Positions 16,376 through 28,721 of a stretch of DNA of 64,000 nt are shown one piece after another; position 1 is the first letter of the stretch, and each line of letters begins with the position of its first letter. The notes under the pieces were generated by a model. That model had not been told where the DNA came from. It ran no database searches and saw only the letters and a program-made list of their open reading frames with translations. The translations under genes were made by a program, and so were the position numbers. Source of the stretch: Deinococcus aerophilus (GTDB lineage Bacteria; Deinococcota; Deinococci; Deinococcales; Deinococcaceae). Where the stretch lies: contig NZ_BMOM01000017.1 of assembly GCF_014647075.1 (NCBI RefSeq), positions 12,356-76,355 of the forward strand. The letters run 5' to 3'.

Positions 16376-16725
16376 ATCGCTTCTCCCCTCCGGCGGACCG
16401 GGCGCAGGCGGGTTCCACGGTGCAGCAACCTCGCCCCCAGCAGCAAGCCGCCCAGCGCGAGCACCTGTAAGGCCTCCACGCGCTCATGGAGCAGCCACAC
16501 GCCCAGCACGGTGATCAGCACCAGGCCCAGCGCTTCCCACACCGCAAAGGCCACCGCCACCGGAATCCCCCGGAAGGCCAGCGACAGCAGCAGGTACGAC
16601 GCCACCACAGCCCCGCCGGTAAGGGCGGCAGCCAGCAGCGGCACCGAGGCACCAAAGAATTTGAGGGCCAGCGTGCCCGCGACTTCGCAGACAATGGCCG
16701 AGAACAGGGCGAGCCAGGCCCGCAT
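16372..16725 (-). CDS. mdtJ: SMR family transporter, MdtJ-like subunit
   Basis: A 117-residue four-helix SMR protein like MdtJ. The helix-1 Glu is present (CEVAGTLALKF) and helix 3 carries AVAFAVWEALGLVLIT. A basic tail (RLRPVRRRGEA) marks the cytoplasmic side. ATG 16725 has an AAGGAAGG ribosome site about 9 nt upstream; the in-frame ATG at 16761 is too far up. First gene of the pair. No guanidine riboswitch core was recognised in the upstream 350 bp. Confidence 0.82.
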
Positions 16726-17073
16726 ACACAACACCTTCCTTCCTGATAGAGCTTCAGACACCGGCGCGCGGCGCGGTCTGGAATCAACCGCACACGGCAG
16801 CAGAGACGGACGCGAGGCCCGCTACGTCCAGCTGCGGACGTACAGCGCGTCAATCAGGATCTCCAAGACGGTGATGTTGCGGCGCGGTTCCCTGCGCATG
16901 GTGTTCACCCGGTTTGGTCGGGAGGGCAGATTCCATGACCGGAATCTGTGCGAAGCTCCTGCCCCTGCCGGGTGGACAGCTTCGACCTGAGGTCAGTATA
17001 GGTGAGGCCGGTCACAGCGAAGTCGGCCCAACTCACCTTCAGGCCGTGGACTCAAGGGGCCGGGGCCGCGCTA
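16726..17073. other. Gene-poor region between mdtJ and a decayed permease gene
   Basis: About 350 bp without a convincing gene. It should contain the mdtJI promoter. A 25-codon minus-strand frame (16822-16899, start MRREPRRN) looks protein-like but has no other support. The sequence beside the permease remnant is probably decayed coding DNA. Confidence 0.35.
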
Positions 17074-17450
17074 CACGAGGTGGTGCGCAGCATTCCGCTG
17101 ATCGTGCTGCTCAGCGTGGTGTAGTACGGCCTGCCGGCCAGATCGGGCCCCTCGCGGACGCAGGCCGTGCGCTTGTGGTGCTGCCGCAGGCGTGGCGGGT
17201 CGCGCGGCCCGCACTGGGCAACGAGTTCGTCAGCCTGATCCTGGGCAGCAGCCTCGCGAGCACCGTGACCCTGCAGGAACTGTTCGCGCAGGGCAAGTAC
17301 ATCACCGGCGTGACCTACCGCCAGTTCGAGGTGTATGCCGTCCTGGCCGTGATCTGCTTCACGCTGACCTTCCTGTTGACCCGGCTGGTGCGCTCGCTGG
17401 AACGGCGGCTGGGGCGCGGGCAGGCGGGAGTGGAACGGCGCGTGATCTGA
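17074..17450 (+). pseudogene. Decayed amino-acid ABC transporter permease
   Basis: Two pieces of a His/Glu-type polar amino-acid permease remain. The first (17077-17121) reads EVVRSIPLIVLLSVV and then hits a TAG just before YGLP. The second, in another frame from about 17180, reads VVLPQAWRVARPALGNEF, then SSLASTVTLQEL, then FEVYAVLAVICFTLTFLL with the usual basic end SLERRL. Intact permeases have about 100 residues between these motifs, so there is an internal deletion as well as a stop, a frameshift and loss of the N-terminus. No binding protein or ATPase gene is nearby. Confidence 0.8.
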
Positions 17451-17478
17451 GGAGGGTCGGCCCGCCGGACCGGCGACC

Positions 17479-18306
17479 TTACTGGCCCCCCGTGTCCTGC
17501 TCCTCCAGCGCCTGCGCCCACGCAAGGACCGCCGCACTCTGGTACGCCGCCAGCCCCTCGCCCGCCCGGTCAATGTTGCGCCTGAAGCGCTCGTCGGCCA
17601 CCCACATCTGCGCCAGCCCGCGCATCATCCCGGGCGGGGCGTCGTAGTAGCGGGCGGAAATATGGGCACGGTGGTCGGCGGCGACCGCCCGCGCCTCCGG
17701 GGAACCGGGCGGAGTGCCCGCGCGCAGCAGGGTCAGGTAGCGGGCGCTCAGGGCGTCCATCTCGGCCCGGACCGCTTCCCAGTCGGCCCGGCTGTAGCGG
17801 CCGGTGCGGGCAGCACTCTGCCGGTAGGCGTCGGTCTCTCCCCAGCGCCCGCGGGCCTCGGCCTCGTGTTCGGCGGGGTTAAAACCGTCAAACATCTCTT
17901 TGAACTCGGCATTTGTCATGGACACTCCCTCGCCGCGCTCGGCGGCCTGTAGATAGGTCAGGGCGGCCTGCAAGGTGGCCTCGGCGCGCCGTGCCCGCTC
18001 CCTAAGCAGGGCCACCTGCGTCCGCAACGCCTCTACCTCGCCGCCGGGCGGGGCGTCCAGCACGCGGGCAATCTCGGCCAGCGGAAAGCCCAGCTCGCGG
18101 TAGCTCAGCACCCGCCACAGCCGCGCGAGGTCGGCGGGTGTGTACAGCCGGTACCCCGCCTCGCTGCGTCCGCCCGGCTTGAGGAGACCAATGTCGTCGT
18201 AGTGGTGCAGCGTGCGGGCACTCAGGCGGGTCAACAGCGCAACCTCGCCCACGGTCCAGCGTGGACCGGGTACCGGGTCGGGACGGACACGTGTGGAATC
18301 GTTCAC
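17479..18306 (-). CDS. MerR family regulator with TipAS drug-binding domain
   Basis: A 275-residue regulator. The N-terminal MerR helix-turn-helix is clear (WTVGEVALLTRLSARTLHHYDD, wing GYRLYTPADL), followed by a dimer coiled coil (about 85-125). The C-terminal TipAS-like domain (about 130-265: FNPAEHEAEARGRWG, then MMRGLAQMWVADERF) binds thiopeptides or other antibiotics in the known family. Length fits TipA-L. The start is GTG 18306 with AGGAGG 6 nt upstream. It probably activates its own promoter and perhaps the nearby exporter. Confidence 0.87.
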   Translation of the reverse strand: MNDSTRVRPDPVPGPRWTVGEVALLTRLSARTLHHYDDIGLLKPGGRSEAGYRLYTPADLARLWRVLSYRELGFPLAEIARVLDAPPGGEVEALRTQVALLRERARRAEATLQAALTYLQAAERGEGVSMTNAEFKEMFDGFNPAEHEAEARGRWGETDAYRQSAARTGRYSRADWEAVRAEMDALSARYLTLLRAGTPPGSPEARAVAADHRAHISARYYDAPPGMMRGLAQMWVADERFRRNIDRAGEGLAAYQSAAVLAWAQALEEQDTGGQ

Positions 18307-18327
18307 GGAGGACCTCCTCGAGGTCTC

Positions 18328-18358
18328 AGCGTAGGCCCTGCCGTTACGGAAGGGTCAA
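18328..18358 (-). promoter_or_regulatory. MerR-type promoter and operator (19-bp spacer)
   Basis: On the minus strand: -35 TTGACC (18353-18358), a 19-bp spacer, and -10 TACGCT (18328-18333). The spacer holds the dyad CCTTCCGTAACGGCAGG. A 19-bp spacer with a centred dyad is the hallmark of promoters that MerR proteins untwist, and it lies directly before the MerR gene. Confidence 0.75.
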
Positions 18359-18540
18359 GGGGCTGCCGCGGGCGGAGCGGGCCGCCGGCCTTCATGGGTG
18401 AGACCCCCGGGCAGGACGCCGTTTTCACCGCACAGCACGCCGTTCCATGAGCCCCCACTCTGGATGACCGGTAAGTCCCTTATGCCGGTCTTCGGCTCAG
18501 ACTCATCTGTAACGGAAATCAGCATCTAGGGTGAAAACCG

Positions 18541-20190
18541 ATGAGAAGCACCAACGTCCTAATTGGCCGGTCCCCGTGGCCTCCTCTGCGGCCTCCCAAC
18601 ATCCCATCCTCCCCCCCGGGCTGCAGGGCTGCGGCGTTCCTCAGGGCGGCACCCGCGCGGGCCGTGGCCCTGACAGCCACAGCCACCTGGAGCGCAGCGC
18701 AGGCACTGGCCGCCACTGAACCGGTCGGGCCGGTTACCCTGGACGAACGCGTCAATGCGGTCGTGTCCCCGCTCAGCACCTTCCTGTCGTCCGTGATTTT
18801 TGCCAGCGTGCCGGTCGGCGGCGTGCCGATTCCCCTGATCGTGGTGTGGCTGTTCGCAGCGGCCATCATCTTCACGCTGACCTTCCGGTTCATCAACATC
18901 AGCGGGTTCTGGCACGGAGTTCAGATCGCCATCGGCCGCTACGACAAACCCGACAGCGACGCGCCGGGCCTGATCACGCACTTTCAGGCGCTGACCACCG
19001 CCGTGTCCGGCACGGTCGGGCTGGGCAACATTGCCGGGGTGGCGGTGGCCATCAGCCTGGGCGGTCCCGGCGCCACCTTCTGGATGATTCTGGCCGGACT
19101 GCTCGGCATGAGCACCAAGTTCGTGGAATGCACGCTGGGCGTCAAGTACCGCGAGATTCAGAAAGACGGCCGCATAGACGGCGGCCCCATGTTCTACCTG
19201 CGTGACGGCCTGGCCGAGATCGGCAAGGCCCGGCTGGGCCGCGTCATGGCCGCCGTGTTCTCCGTGTGCATGGTGTTCGCCAGTCTGGGCGGCGGCAACA
19301 TGTTCCAGAGCAACCAGGCATACCAGCAGCTCGTGAACGCCACGGGCGGCGCGTCCAGTCCCCTGGCCGGCAGCGGGTGGCTGGCCGGGCTGGTCCTGGC
19401 GGCGCTGGTGGGCGCCGTGATTCTGGGCGGCATTCGCAGCATCGCGAATGTCACCGGCAAACTGGTGCCCGTGATGGCCGCGCTGTACATCCTGTCGGTG
19501 CTGGTCATTCTGGGCCTGAACTTCAGCGCCATTCCCGCCGCATTCGGCGCAATCCTGAGCGGCGCGTTCTCACCGCAGGGGGTGGCTGGGGGCGTCATCG
19601 GCGTGATGATCCAGGGCATTCGCCGCGCCACCTTCAGCAACGAGGCCGGGATCGGTTCGGCTGCCATCGCGCATAGCCCGGTCAAGACCCGCCGCCCGGT
19701 CACGGAGGGGTTTGTGGGTCTGCTCGAACCCTTCCTGGATACGGTCGTGATCTGCACCATGACGGCCCTGGCCATCGTGATTACCGGCGCGTACACCCAG
19801 CCGGGCCTGAGCGGCGTGGGCATCACGGACACCGCCTTTCGCAGCGTCGCTCCGTGGTTCGGCTGGCCGCTGACCATCGCGGTCGTGATGTTCGCATACT
19901 CCACCATGATCAGCTATGCGTACTACGGCACGCGCGCCGTGCGGTACCTGTTCGGTCCGAGCGAACTGGCGACCAACATCTTCAAGGTCGTGTTCCTGAT
20001 CTTCATCGTGATCGGGGCCAGCATGAACCTGGGGGCTGTCATTGACTTCAGTGACGCCATGCTGTTCAGCATGAGCATCCCGAACATCATCGGCCTGTAC
20101 TTTCTGATTCCCGTCGTGAAACGTGAGCTCGCGAGCTACCGAGCCGACCTGAAATCCGGCCGCGTGAAACCTGCTCCTCAGAACGGGTAG
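18541..20190 (+). CDS. Alanine/glycine:cation symporter (AGCS family)
   Basis: A 549-residue sodium- or proton-coupled amino-acid importer with about 10-11 membrane segments. Family motifs: GTVGLGNIAGVAVAISLGG (about 160-178), FWMILAGLLGMSTKFVE, GPMFYLRDGL, and FSNEAGIGSAAIAHSPVKT (about 375-393). The first 60 residues before VNAVVSPLS are unusually long for the family and look like a cleavable signal (TATWSAAQALAA). ATG 18541 has GGTGA about 7 nt upstream, but a later start is possible. Single-gene unit. Confidence 0.88.
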   Translation: MRSTNVLIGRSPWPPLRPPNIPSSPPGCRAAAFLRAAPARAVALTATATWSAAQALAATEPVGPVTLDERVNAVVSPLSTFLSSVIFASVPVGGVPIPLIVVWLFAAAIIFTLTFRFINISGFWHGVQIAIGRYDKPDSDAPGLITHFQALTTAVSGTVGLGNIAGVAVAISLGGPGATFWMILAGLLGMSTKFVECTLGVKYREIQKDGRIDGGPMFYLRDGLAEIGKARLGRVMAAVFSVCMVFASLGGGNMFQSNQAYQQLVNATGGASSPLAGSGWLAGLVLAALVGAVILGGIRSIANVTGKLVPVMAALYILSVLVILGLNFSAIPAAFGAILSGAFSPQGVAGGVIGVMIQGIRRATFSNEAGIGSAAIAHSPVKTRRPVTEGFVGLLEPFLDTVVICTMTALAIVITGAYTQPGLSGVGITDTAFRSVAPWFGWPLTIAVVMFAYSTMISYAYYGTRAVRYLFGPSELATNIFKVVFLIFIVIGASMNLGAVIDFSDAMLFSMSIPNIIGLYFLIPVVKRELASYRADLKSGRVKPAPQNG

Positions 20191-20219
20191 TCAGCGCCGC
20201 CAACCCGCCCCCACTGAAT

Positions 20220-20254
20220 CAGACCGCCCCCAGCCTCCGCTGTGGGGCGGTCTG
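20220..20254 (+). terminator. Hairpin after the AGCS gene
   Basis: A perfect 11-bp GC-rich stem (CAGACCGCCCC and its complement), 30 bp after the stop. No T run follows, so termination strength is uncertain. Confidence 0.5.
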
Positions 20255-20386
20255 CGGTGCCGGGCGCACGTGAAGCCCACCCGCGCCGGGCATTCCAGGA
20301 GGCTTCGCAGCGGACCGGGGATCAAGGCGTGGTTCAGCCAGCGGGGGGATGAAGAACGGCCCCCGCCGGCACGGGGCCACACGCGC

Positions 20387-20392
20387 TATGCT
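20387..20392 (+). promoter_or_regulatory. -10 box of the PASTA gene
   Basis: TATGCT, 9 nt before ATG 20402; transcript with a leader of at most a few nt. Confidence 0.45.
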
Positions 20393-20401
20393 GGCGGGTG
20401 C

Positions 20402-22090
20402 ATGACGGGGCAGGCAAACGAGGTCAATACGGCCACCACTCCCACCACCACGACCGCCACCACCATTGACGGCAAGTATGGGGTGCTGCGTGAGCTGTCG
20501 CGGCAGGGCAACGTTACGCTGTCCGAGGTGCGCGCGGCCGAGGGCGTGACCCGGCGGGTGGCGTGGTTTGACATCAGCACCTCCGCCGACCGTCAGGCCT
20601 TTCACGCCTACCGTTCGGTGCTGCGGTCTCTGAATCCGGCCGGGCTGACCGATGTGGTCGCGCGGCCCGGGGCGTATTACGCGGTGTGGCAGCCGGTGGG
20701 CGGCACGCCGCTGAGCGCGGTGCTGGCCCAGCCCGTCAAGAATCAGGAAACGGTGGAGGCGGTGGGCGCCATTGCCGCGCAGCTGGCCGCCCACGGGTAC
20801 GCCGTGGACGACGCCGACATCATGCTCGACGGTCCCGAGGCCCGCATTGCCTACCTGCGCGCCCTGACACTGCCGCGCGTCCCCGAGGAGGTCGCGGCGC
20901 GCAACGCCCGCACGCTCAGCGCCCTGAGCGCCGGGCGGGTCCGCCGCTCCAGACAGCCCGGCGCGTGGCTGGCCTTCATTCCGGGCCTGCTGTTTCTGGG
21001 CGGCGCGGTCTATCTGGGCGGACAGGCCGCGCAGACCTACCTCAATCCCCCGGTGCGCGAGGTCCTGAGCGTGACCGGCGAGGAGGCGCGTGAGGCGGCC
21101 GAAAAGCTCACGGCGGCCGGCTTCCGGGTGGAGTACACCGAGGGCCAGGCGGGCAATCAGGGCATCGGGACCATCCTGCGCCAGGACCCGGCGGCCGGCA
21201 CCAACCTTCCGGTGGGCCGTCTGGTCACCCTTACGGTAAACAACCCGCCGTCCATCGAGGTTCCGCGGGTGGAGGAAATGACCCTGGATCAGGCGCGGGC
21301 GGCCCTCAAGGGCCGGGCAATGGTGCTGGGCAAGGTGCTCAAGGTGGACGGCACCCTGACCAACACCGCCGAGGGCCGGGTCGTGTCACAGCTGCCCGAG
21401 GCGGGGTCCGCCGCGCAACGCGGTCAGCCGGTACAGGTGATGGTCAGCACCGGTGTGGGCGGCAAGGAAAGCTGGCTGCCCACCCTGACCGGCCTGACAG
21501 TGACGCAGGCCCGCGAGTACGCCCGCGCCGCCGGACTGGTGGTGAACAAGATCAGCGAGCTGGCCAGCGACAAGGCGCCGGGCACCGTGCTGGACCAGAC
21601 GCCGGCCCCCTATGTGCGGGTCGCGGTGGGCAGCCCCGTGACCCTGACGGTGGCCGTCGCGCGCTTCAGCGCCCCCAGCCGCCCGGCCGGCGACCTGCCG
21701 CTGCCGCCTCCCACGGCGCCGCAGGCTCCGCCTCTGCCCCCGCAACCACTGCCCCAGGACACACTGGACCAGACCACCCCGGAAGCCCAGCCCGAAGTGC
21801 AACCCGCCCCCAGCCCGGCTGAGATTCCGGCCACTCCTCCCAGCGGGGACCCGGACGCGCGCAACGTGAACTTCCAGTACACCTTCCCGGGTGACCTGCC
21901 CGCCGGCACGTACACCGTGGTGGTCCGCGACGCGAACGGCGAGCGCGAGATTCTGCAGGCCACCGACGCCTCGCAGCTCGCGGGCCGCAGCGCGAGCAGC
22001 TCTCAGGCCGTGCCGGTCAGCGGGGACGCGGTGTTCGTCGTGCGGCGCGACGGCGCGGATTACGCCACGGTCAGTCCGCTCACTCCCTGA
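20402..22090 (+). CDS. PASTA-domain membrane protein with pseudokinase-like N-terminus
   Basis: A 562-residue protein. Residues about 20-175 look like a degenerate PknB-type kinase: the glycine loop region (KYGVLRELSRQG) and a Y/A-rich helix C-lobe pattern (AAQLAAHGYAVDDADIMLDG) remain, but the lysine site reads VAWF and no HRD or DFG is found. One membrane segment follows (AWLAFIPGLLFLGGAVYLGG, about 185-205), then three PASTA repeats (about 220-425), a Pro/Gln-rich linker (about 430-495) and a C-terminal beta domain. PASTA repeats bind muropeptides or peptidoglycan, so a cell-wall sensing or scaffold role is likely. Cytoplasmic head, external PASTA part. Confidence 0.8.
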   Translation: MTGQANEVNTATTPTTTTATTIDGKYGVLRELSRQGNVTLSEVRAAEGVTRRVAWFDISTSADRQAFHAYRSVLRSLNPAGLTDVVARPGAYYAVWQPVGGTPLSAVLAQPVKNQETVEAVGAIAAQLAAHGYAVDDADIMLDGPEARIAYLRALTLPRVPEEVAARNARTLSALSAGRVRRSRQPGAWLAFIPGLLFLGGAVYLGGQAAQTYLNPPVREVLSVTGEEAREAAEKLTAAGFRVEYTEGQAGNQGIGTILRQDPAAGTNLPVGRLVTLTVNNPPSIEVPRVEEMTLDQARAALKGRAMVLGKVLKVDGTLTNTAEGRVVSQLPEAGSAAQRGQPVQVMVSTGVGGKESWLPTLTGLTVTQAREYARAAGLVVNKISELASDKAPGTVLDQTPAPYVRVAVGSPVTLTVAVARFSAPSRPAGDLPLPPPTAPQAPPLPPQPLPQDTLDQTTPEAQPEVQPAPSPAEIPATPPSGDPDARNVNFQYTFPGDLPAGTYTVVVRDANGEREILQATDASQLAGRSASSSQAVPVSGDAVFVVRRDGADYATVSPLTP

Positions 22091-22112
22091 GCCGCGCCGT
22101 GCTGGACCGCCC

Positions 22113-23246
<1,134 letters not shown>

Positions 23247-23277
23247 AAGGGGCAACCCAGAAGGGGGCGACGCAGAT

Positions 23278-23958
23278 TTACCGGCCCAGATAAACGTCGG
23301 TGTGCAGTCCGGGAAACTGGGTCTGCAGTTCATGGGCGAGCTGCCGCAGCCCCCATATCTCCGTTCGGCGGTGGCCCAGCGCCACGACCCCCAGCCCACG
23401 CGCCTGCGCCGCCACCGAGGCAGAGGGCCGCAGTTGACCGGTCAGGTAAACGCCGACTCCCAGGTCCGCGACGTGCTCGATCAGCTCCGGGTTCATGGCG
23501 TTCATCAGGGCCACGCGCAGCGGCTGCGGGCCGGGATTGGGCGGCCACGAGCTGTCCTCTCCGCCCAGTTCAGCGTGCAGGGCGGCACGCACCGCGTCCC
23601 AGCTGGTCTGGGGAGGTGCGGCCACGAGGCCCTTTAGCTCGCCCCTCCAGACCACCTCCCGCACGTCACGCCAGTCCAGGACGCGGGCCAGCCGCCGGTT
23701 CGGACCGGTGGTCAGCGCGAGATCAAAGCCGTCATGGACGCCCAGCACGCCCAGACCCGGCCAGCCCTCCCCCAGCCGCCGTGAGCGGTGCAGGAACAGC
23801 GCGTCGGCCTCCAGCGCGGGCGGCAGGTCATCGGGTTCGAGGGCCAGGGCCAGCCGCTCCACAGCTGAACGCCCTCCACGCTTGAGCGGCTGCGCCTCGC
23901 CAAATTCGGCGTGCAGCCATGCGGCCAGTTCGCGCAGGGTAGGGGGCATCCCGGCCAT
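23278..23958 (-). CDS. Nif3-like (DUF34) protein, divergent
   Basis: A 226-residue protein with the outline of the Nif3/YbgI dinuclear-metal family: LFLHRSRRLGEGWPGLGVLGVHDGFDLAL, then VGVYLTGQLRPSASVAA and VVALGHRRTEIWGLRQLA near the end. Several metal ligands of typical Nif3 proteins (the HP.. motif, and the usual Glu of ITGE) are replaced here, so metal binding may be altered. Function of the family is uncertain (a GTP cyclohydrolase-like role has been suggested). A GAGAGGT ribosome site precedes the ATG. Confidence 0.65.
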   Translation of the reverse strand: MAGMPPTLRELAAWLHAEFGEAQPLKRGGRSAVERLALALEPDDLPPALEADALFLHRSRRLGEGWPGLGVLGVHDGFDLALTTGPNRRLARVLDWRDVREVVWRGELKGLVAAPPQTSWDAVRAALHAELGGEDSSWPPNPGPQPLRVALMNAMNPELIEHVADLGVGVYLTGQLRPSASVAAQARGLGVVALGHRRTEIWGLRQLAHELQTQFPGLHTDVYLGR

Positions 23959-24108
23959 TGCCAGACCTCTCTAGGGAAGTGAGGGCGTCATGATTGCCCC
24001 CCATCTCTCAGCGCCGGGCAGCCGCTCGTGAGGCACAAGGGGGGCACGGCCCAAACCCAACGGAGGCGGCCCCGCGATACTGCCTGGACCGCCTCAGCGA
24101 AAAAAGCT

Positions 24109-24354
24109 TTACTGCTCGTCGTCCTTCTTCTTTTCCGTCTTGTCTTCTGTGCCGCTATAGTCCACGCCTTTCCAGCCGCCAGGATCGACGAAACCGGCGG
24201 AAGAGTCACGCTCGATGTTCTCGTCGATGTATTCCTGCGAGGCGTGCGCGCCCTGTTCGACCTTCGCGCCACGTGGGGTCTCGCCGCGGACCTCCGTGCG
24301 CTGCTTGTCGGTCATCTCGGTGCTGAAGGTGGGGTTGTCGCTTTTATCCGTCAT
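24109..24354 (-). CDS. Small highly charged hypothetical protein
   Basis: An 81-residue hydrophilic protein (starts MTDKSDNPTFSTEMTDKQ) with an acidic/lysine-rich tail (KTEKKKDDEQ) and no hydrophobic core, so probably disordered. Proteins of this type are common in Deinococcus and often linked to stress, but no family is identified. The start is uncertain: ATG 24354 has GAAGG only 2 nt upstream and ATG 24363 has no clear ribosome site. Confidence 0.55.
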   Translation of the reverse strand: MTDKSDNPTFSTEMTDKQRTEVRGETPRGAKVEQGAHASQEYIDENIERDSSAGFVDPGGWKGVDYSGTEDKTEKKKDDEQ

Positions 24355-24742
24355 GCCCTTCATGGTGGGCTGCCACCACGGCGCGGGAGTGAGAGGAGAA
24401 CCAAGCGGGATACAGACCTCTTTGAGGCTTTGCAGATCAAGGGGCTCCCTGATTTCCCGCTGGTCCCACTTTACAGAGTCCGGCCCAGACCTTTTCCAAC
24501 AACGACGGTACCGGCTGGGGCTCAGGCAGACGCGGAACATCCACCCTCGACTGCATGGTGCCCGCGGGCAACGTGGGGGTTTCTTCAACGTCTGGTGGCG
24601 GATCGCTCAAGCGTGCCCTCAAGTTGGGGGGCACGGCAGCCCTTACGCTGGGAAGACGTATCAGGCCGCCACATCCCCAGCAACGACGGCAACGCCACAT
24701 CCATTCACATCTATTACAGAGATCCAAACCCAAGGAGGACTC
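24355..24742. other. Divergent intergenic region
   Basis: About 390 bp without a convincing gene. It should carry the promoters of the small charged protein and of the coiled-coil protein to the right. Only the ribosome site AAGGAGG (24732-24738) is clear. No known riboswitch or repeat is seen. Confidence 0.4.
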
Positions 24743-25291
24743 ATGAACAGCATCAGCGACACCCTGGAGAACGTCAAGGACACTGTACAGAGCGCAGGCA
24801 GCCGCCTGGAACATAAGGCCGCCGTGCAGGCGGGCAAGGCCGTGGCCCGGCAGCAGGCCCGGACCGCCGATCTGCTCGCCTCACAGGACAAGGAGCTCAA
24901 GGCCATTCGCCGCGAAGTGGAGGAGCTGCGCAAGACGATGTCTTCCGGCGGTTTTCCCTGGGGCCTGTTGCTCCTAGCGGGGGGCGCTTACTTCCTCTAC
25001 CGCCGGAATGCCGGCGTGCGCGAACAGGTTGACGGACTGCTTCAGCGGGTCAATCCTGGCATCGAGGGCAATTTGGCCCGCGCCAAGGACGCCGTGAAGG
25101 ATGCCGCCAACGACCTCAGCCGGGGAGACAGCCCCAAGGACGCGCTGGGCCGTCTGGGAGGCGAGGTGCAGCGCGCCGGAGAAAAGACCGTTGACCACCT
25201 CAAGGACACGGCCGGGGACCTGAAGAAAGACGCGCAGGCCAAGGTCGATGAGGTCCGCAAGGGCACAGACCGTCCGGCCGACCCCCACTGA
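24743..25291 (+). CDS. Membrane-anchored helical protein, LEA/YtxH-like
   Basis: A 182-residue protein. Residues 1-70 form a charged coiled coil (SQDKELKAIRREVEELRKTM), one membrane segment follows (FPWGLLLLAGGAYFLYRR, about 74-91), and the rest is a run of amphipathic Ala/Lys/Asp-rich repeats (ARAKDAVKDAANDL; AGEKTVDHLKDTAGDLKKDA) like the 11-residue repeats of LEA desiccation proteins. The ribosome site AAGGAGG is excellent. A role in dryness or membrane stress is inferred from composition only. Confidence 0.75.
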   Translation: MNSISDTLENVKDTVQSAGSRLEHKAAVQAGKAVARQQARTADLLASQDKELKAIRREVEELRKTMSSGGFPWGLLLLAGGAYFLYRRNAGVREQVDGLLQRVNPGIEGNLARAKDAVKDAANDLSRGDSPKDALGRLGGEVQRAGEKTVDHLKDTAGDLKKDAQAKVDEVRKGTDRPADPH

Positions 25292-25335
25292 TTCCGGCCT
25301 CAAGCCGCCAGAACCCGCCCCAATAGCCCCAATAA

Positions 25336-25372
25336 ACGCCGCCCCCACACTTCAGAAGTGTGGGGGCGGCGT
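25336..25372. terminator. Strong hairpin between converging genes
   Basis: A long perfect inverted repeat (18-bp arms, tiny centre) between the LEA-like gene and valS. On the minus strand it is followed by TTTATT, so it best serves as the valS terminator. Confidence 0.8.
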
Positions 25373-25450
25373 CTGTGCGGTCTGGTCGGTCTGAACCAGA
25401 TCCGGGGGAACCGGACCGGGAGAACACTCAGTCCGGTTCCCCCGTCCGGC

Positions 25451-28223
<2,773 letters not shown>

Positions 28224-28231
<8 letters not shown>

Positions 28232-28706
28232 GGGCAGTCTCCTGAAGGGGGGCGGGAACAGAATTCAGATACGGCAGCGCGGCGTCCATCTCCCAGTCGA
28301 GTCCGGGAGCGTCCAGGCTGGCCCAGCGGTAGACGAAGGTGTGGCCGTCGGCGGGATGGCTCCACGCGGCGGGAAGACCGGGCGGCGCGGTGAAGGCGTA
28401 GGCGTGGCAAACCTGACAGGTGAGGCGCCCGGGCAGCCGGGCTTCCCACCGGTAGGACACGAGAAAGCGGGGGGCGGGCAGCTGCAGGCCAGATTCCTCG
28501 TACAACTCGCGCACGGCGGCCTGCACAGGCTGTTCCCCGGCCTCTACCCCGCCGGCCGGCAGCTGGGTTCCGGCCTGCGGCAGACCAGCGTGCCCGCACA
28601 CGAGCAGCTCTTTGCCCCGAAGGACCAGACACAGCACCTTTTCGCGCAGGCCACGCCGCGCCGCATCCTGCCGGGCCTCCTGCTGATTGCTGTACACCGT
28701 CACCAT
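28224..28706 (-). CDS. Nudix hydrolase, co-transcribed with valS
   Basis: A 160-residue Nudix protein. The full Nudix box GX5EX7REUXEEXGU is present: GGVEAGEQPVQAAVREL followed by YEESGL (about residues 50-72). Family members cleave nucleoside diphosphate-X compounds; the substrate here is unknown. ATG 28706 has GGAGG 9 nt upstream. The gene sits between the valine T-box leader and valS and overlaps valS by 8 bp. That placement suggests its substrate is tied to aminoacylation or to the valine-starved state. Confidence 0.88.
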
Positions 28707-28721
28707 TGCCCGCCCCCTCCA

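Noticed and set aside
16822..16899. A 25-codon minus-strand frame starting MRREPRRN
   Set aside because: It reads like protein but has no promoter, ribosome site or family; it may be decayed coding DNA.
16726..17000. Guanidine riboswitch before the SMR pair
   Set aside because: SMR genes often sit behind such riboswitches, but none of the conserved core sequences of the guanidine classes could be found here.
18360..18540. Glycine riboswitch before the amino-acid symporter
   Set aside because: The conserved glycine aptamer core was not found; only a weak ACCGG/CCGGT inverted repeat is present.
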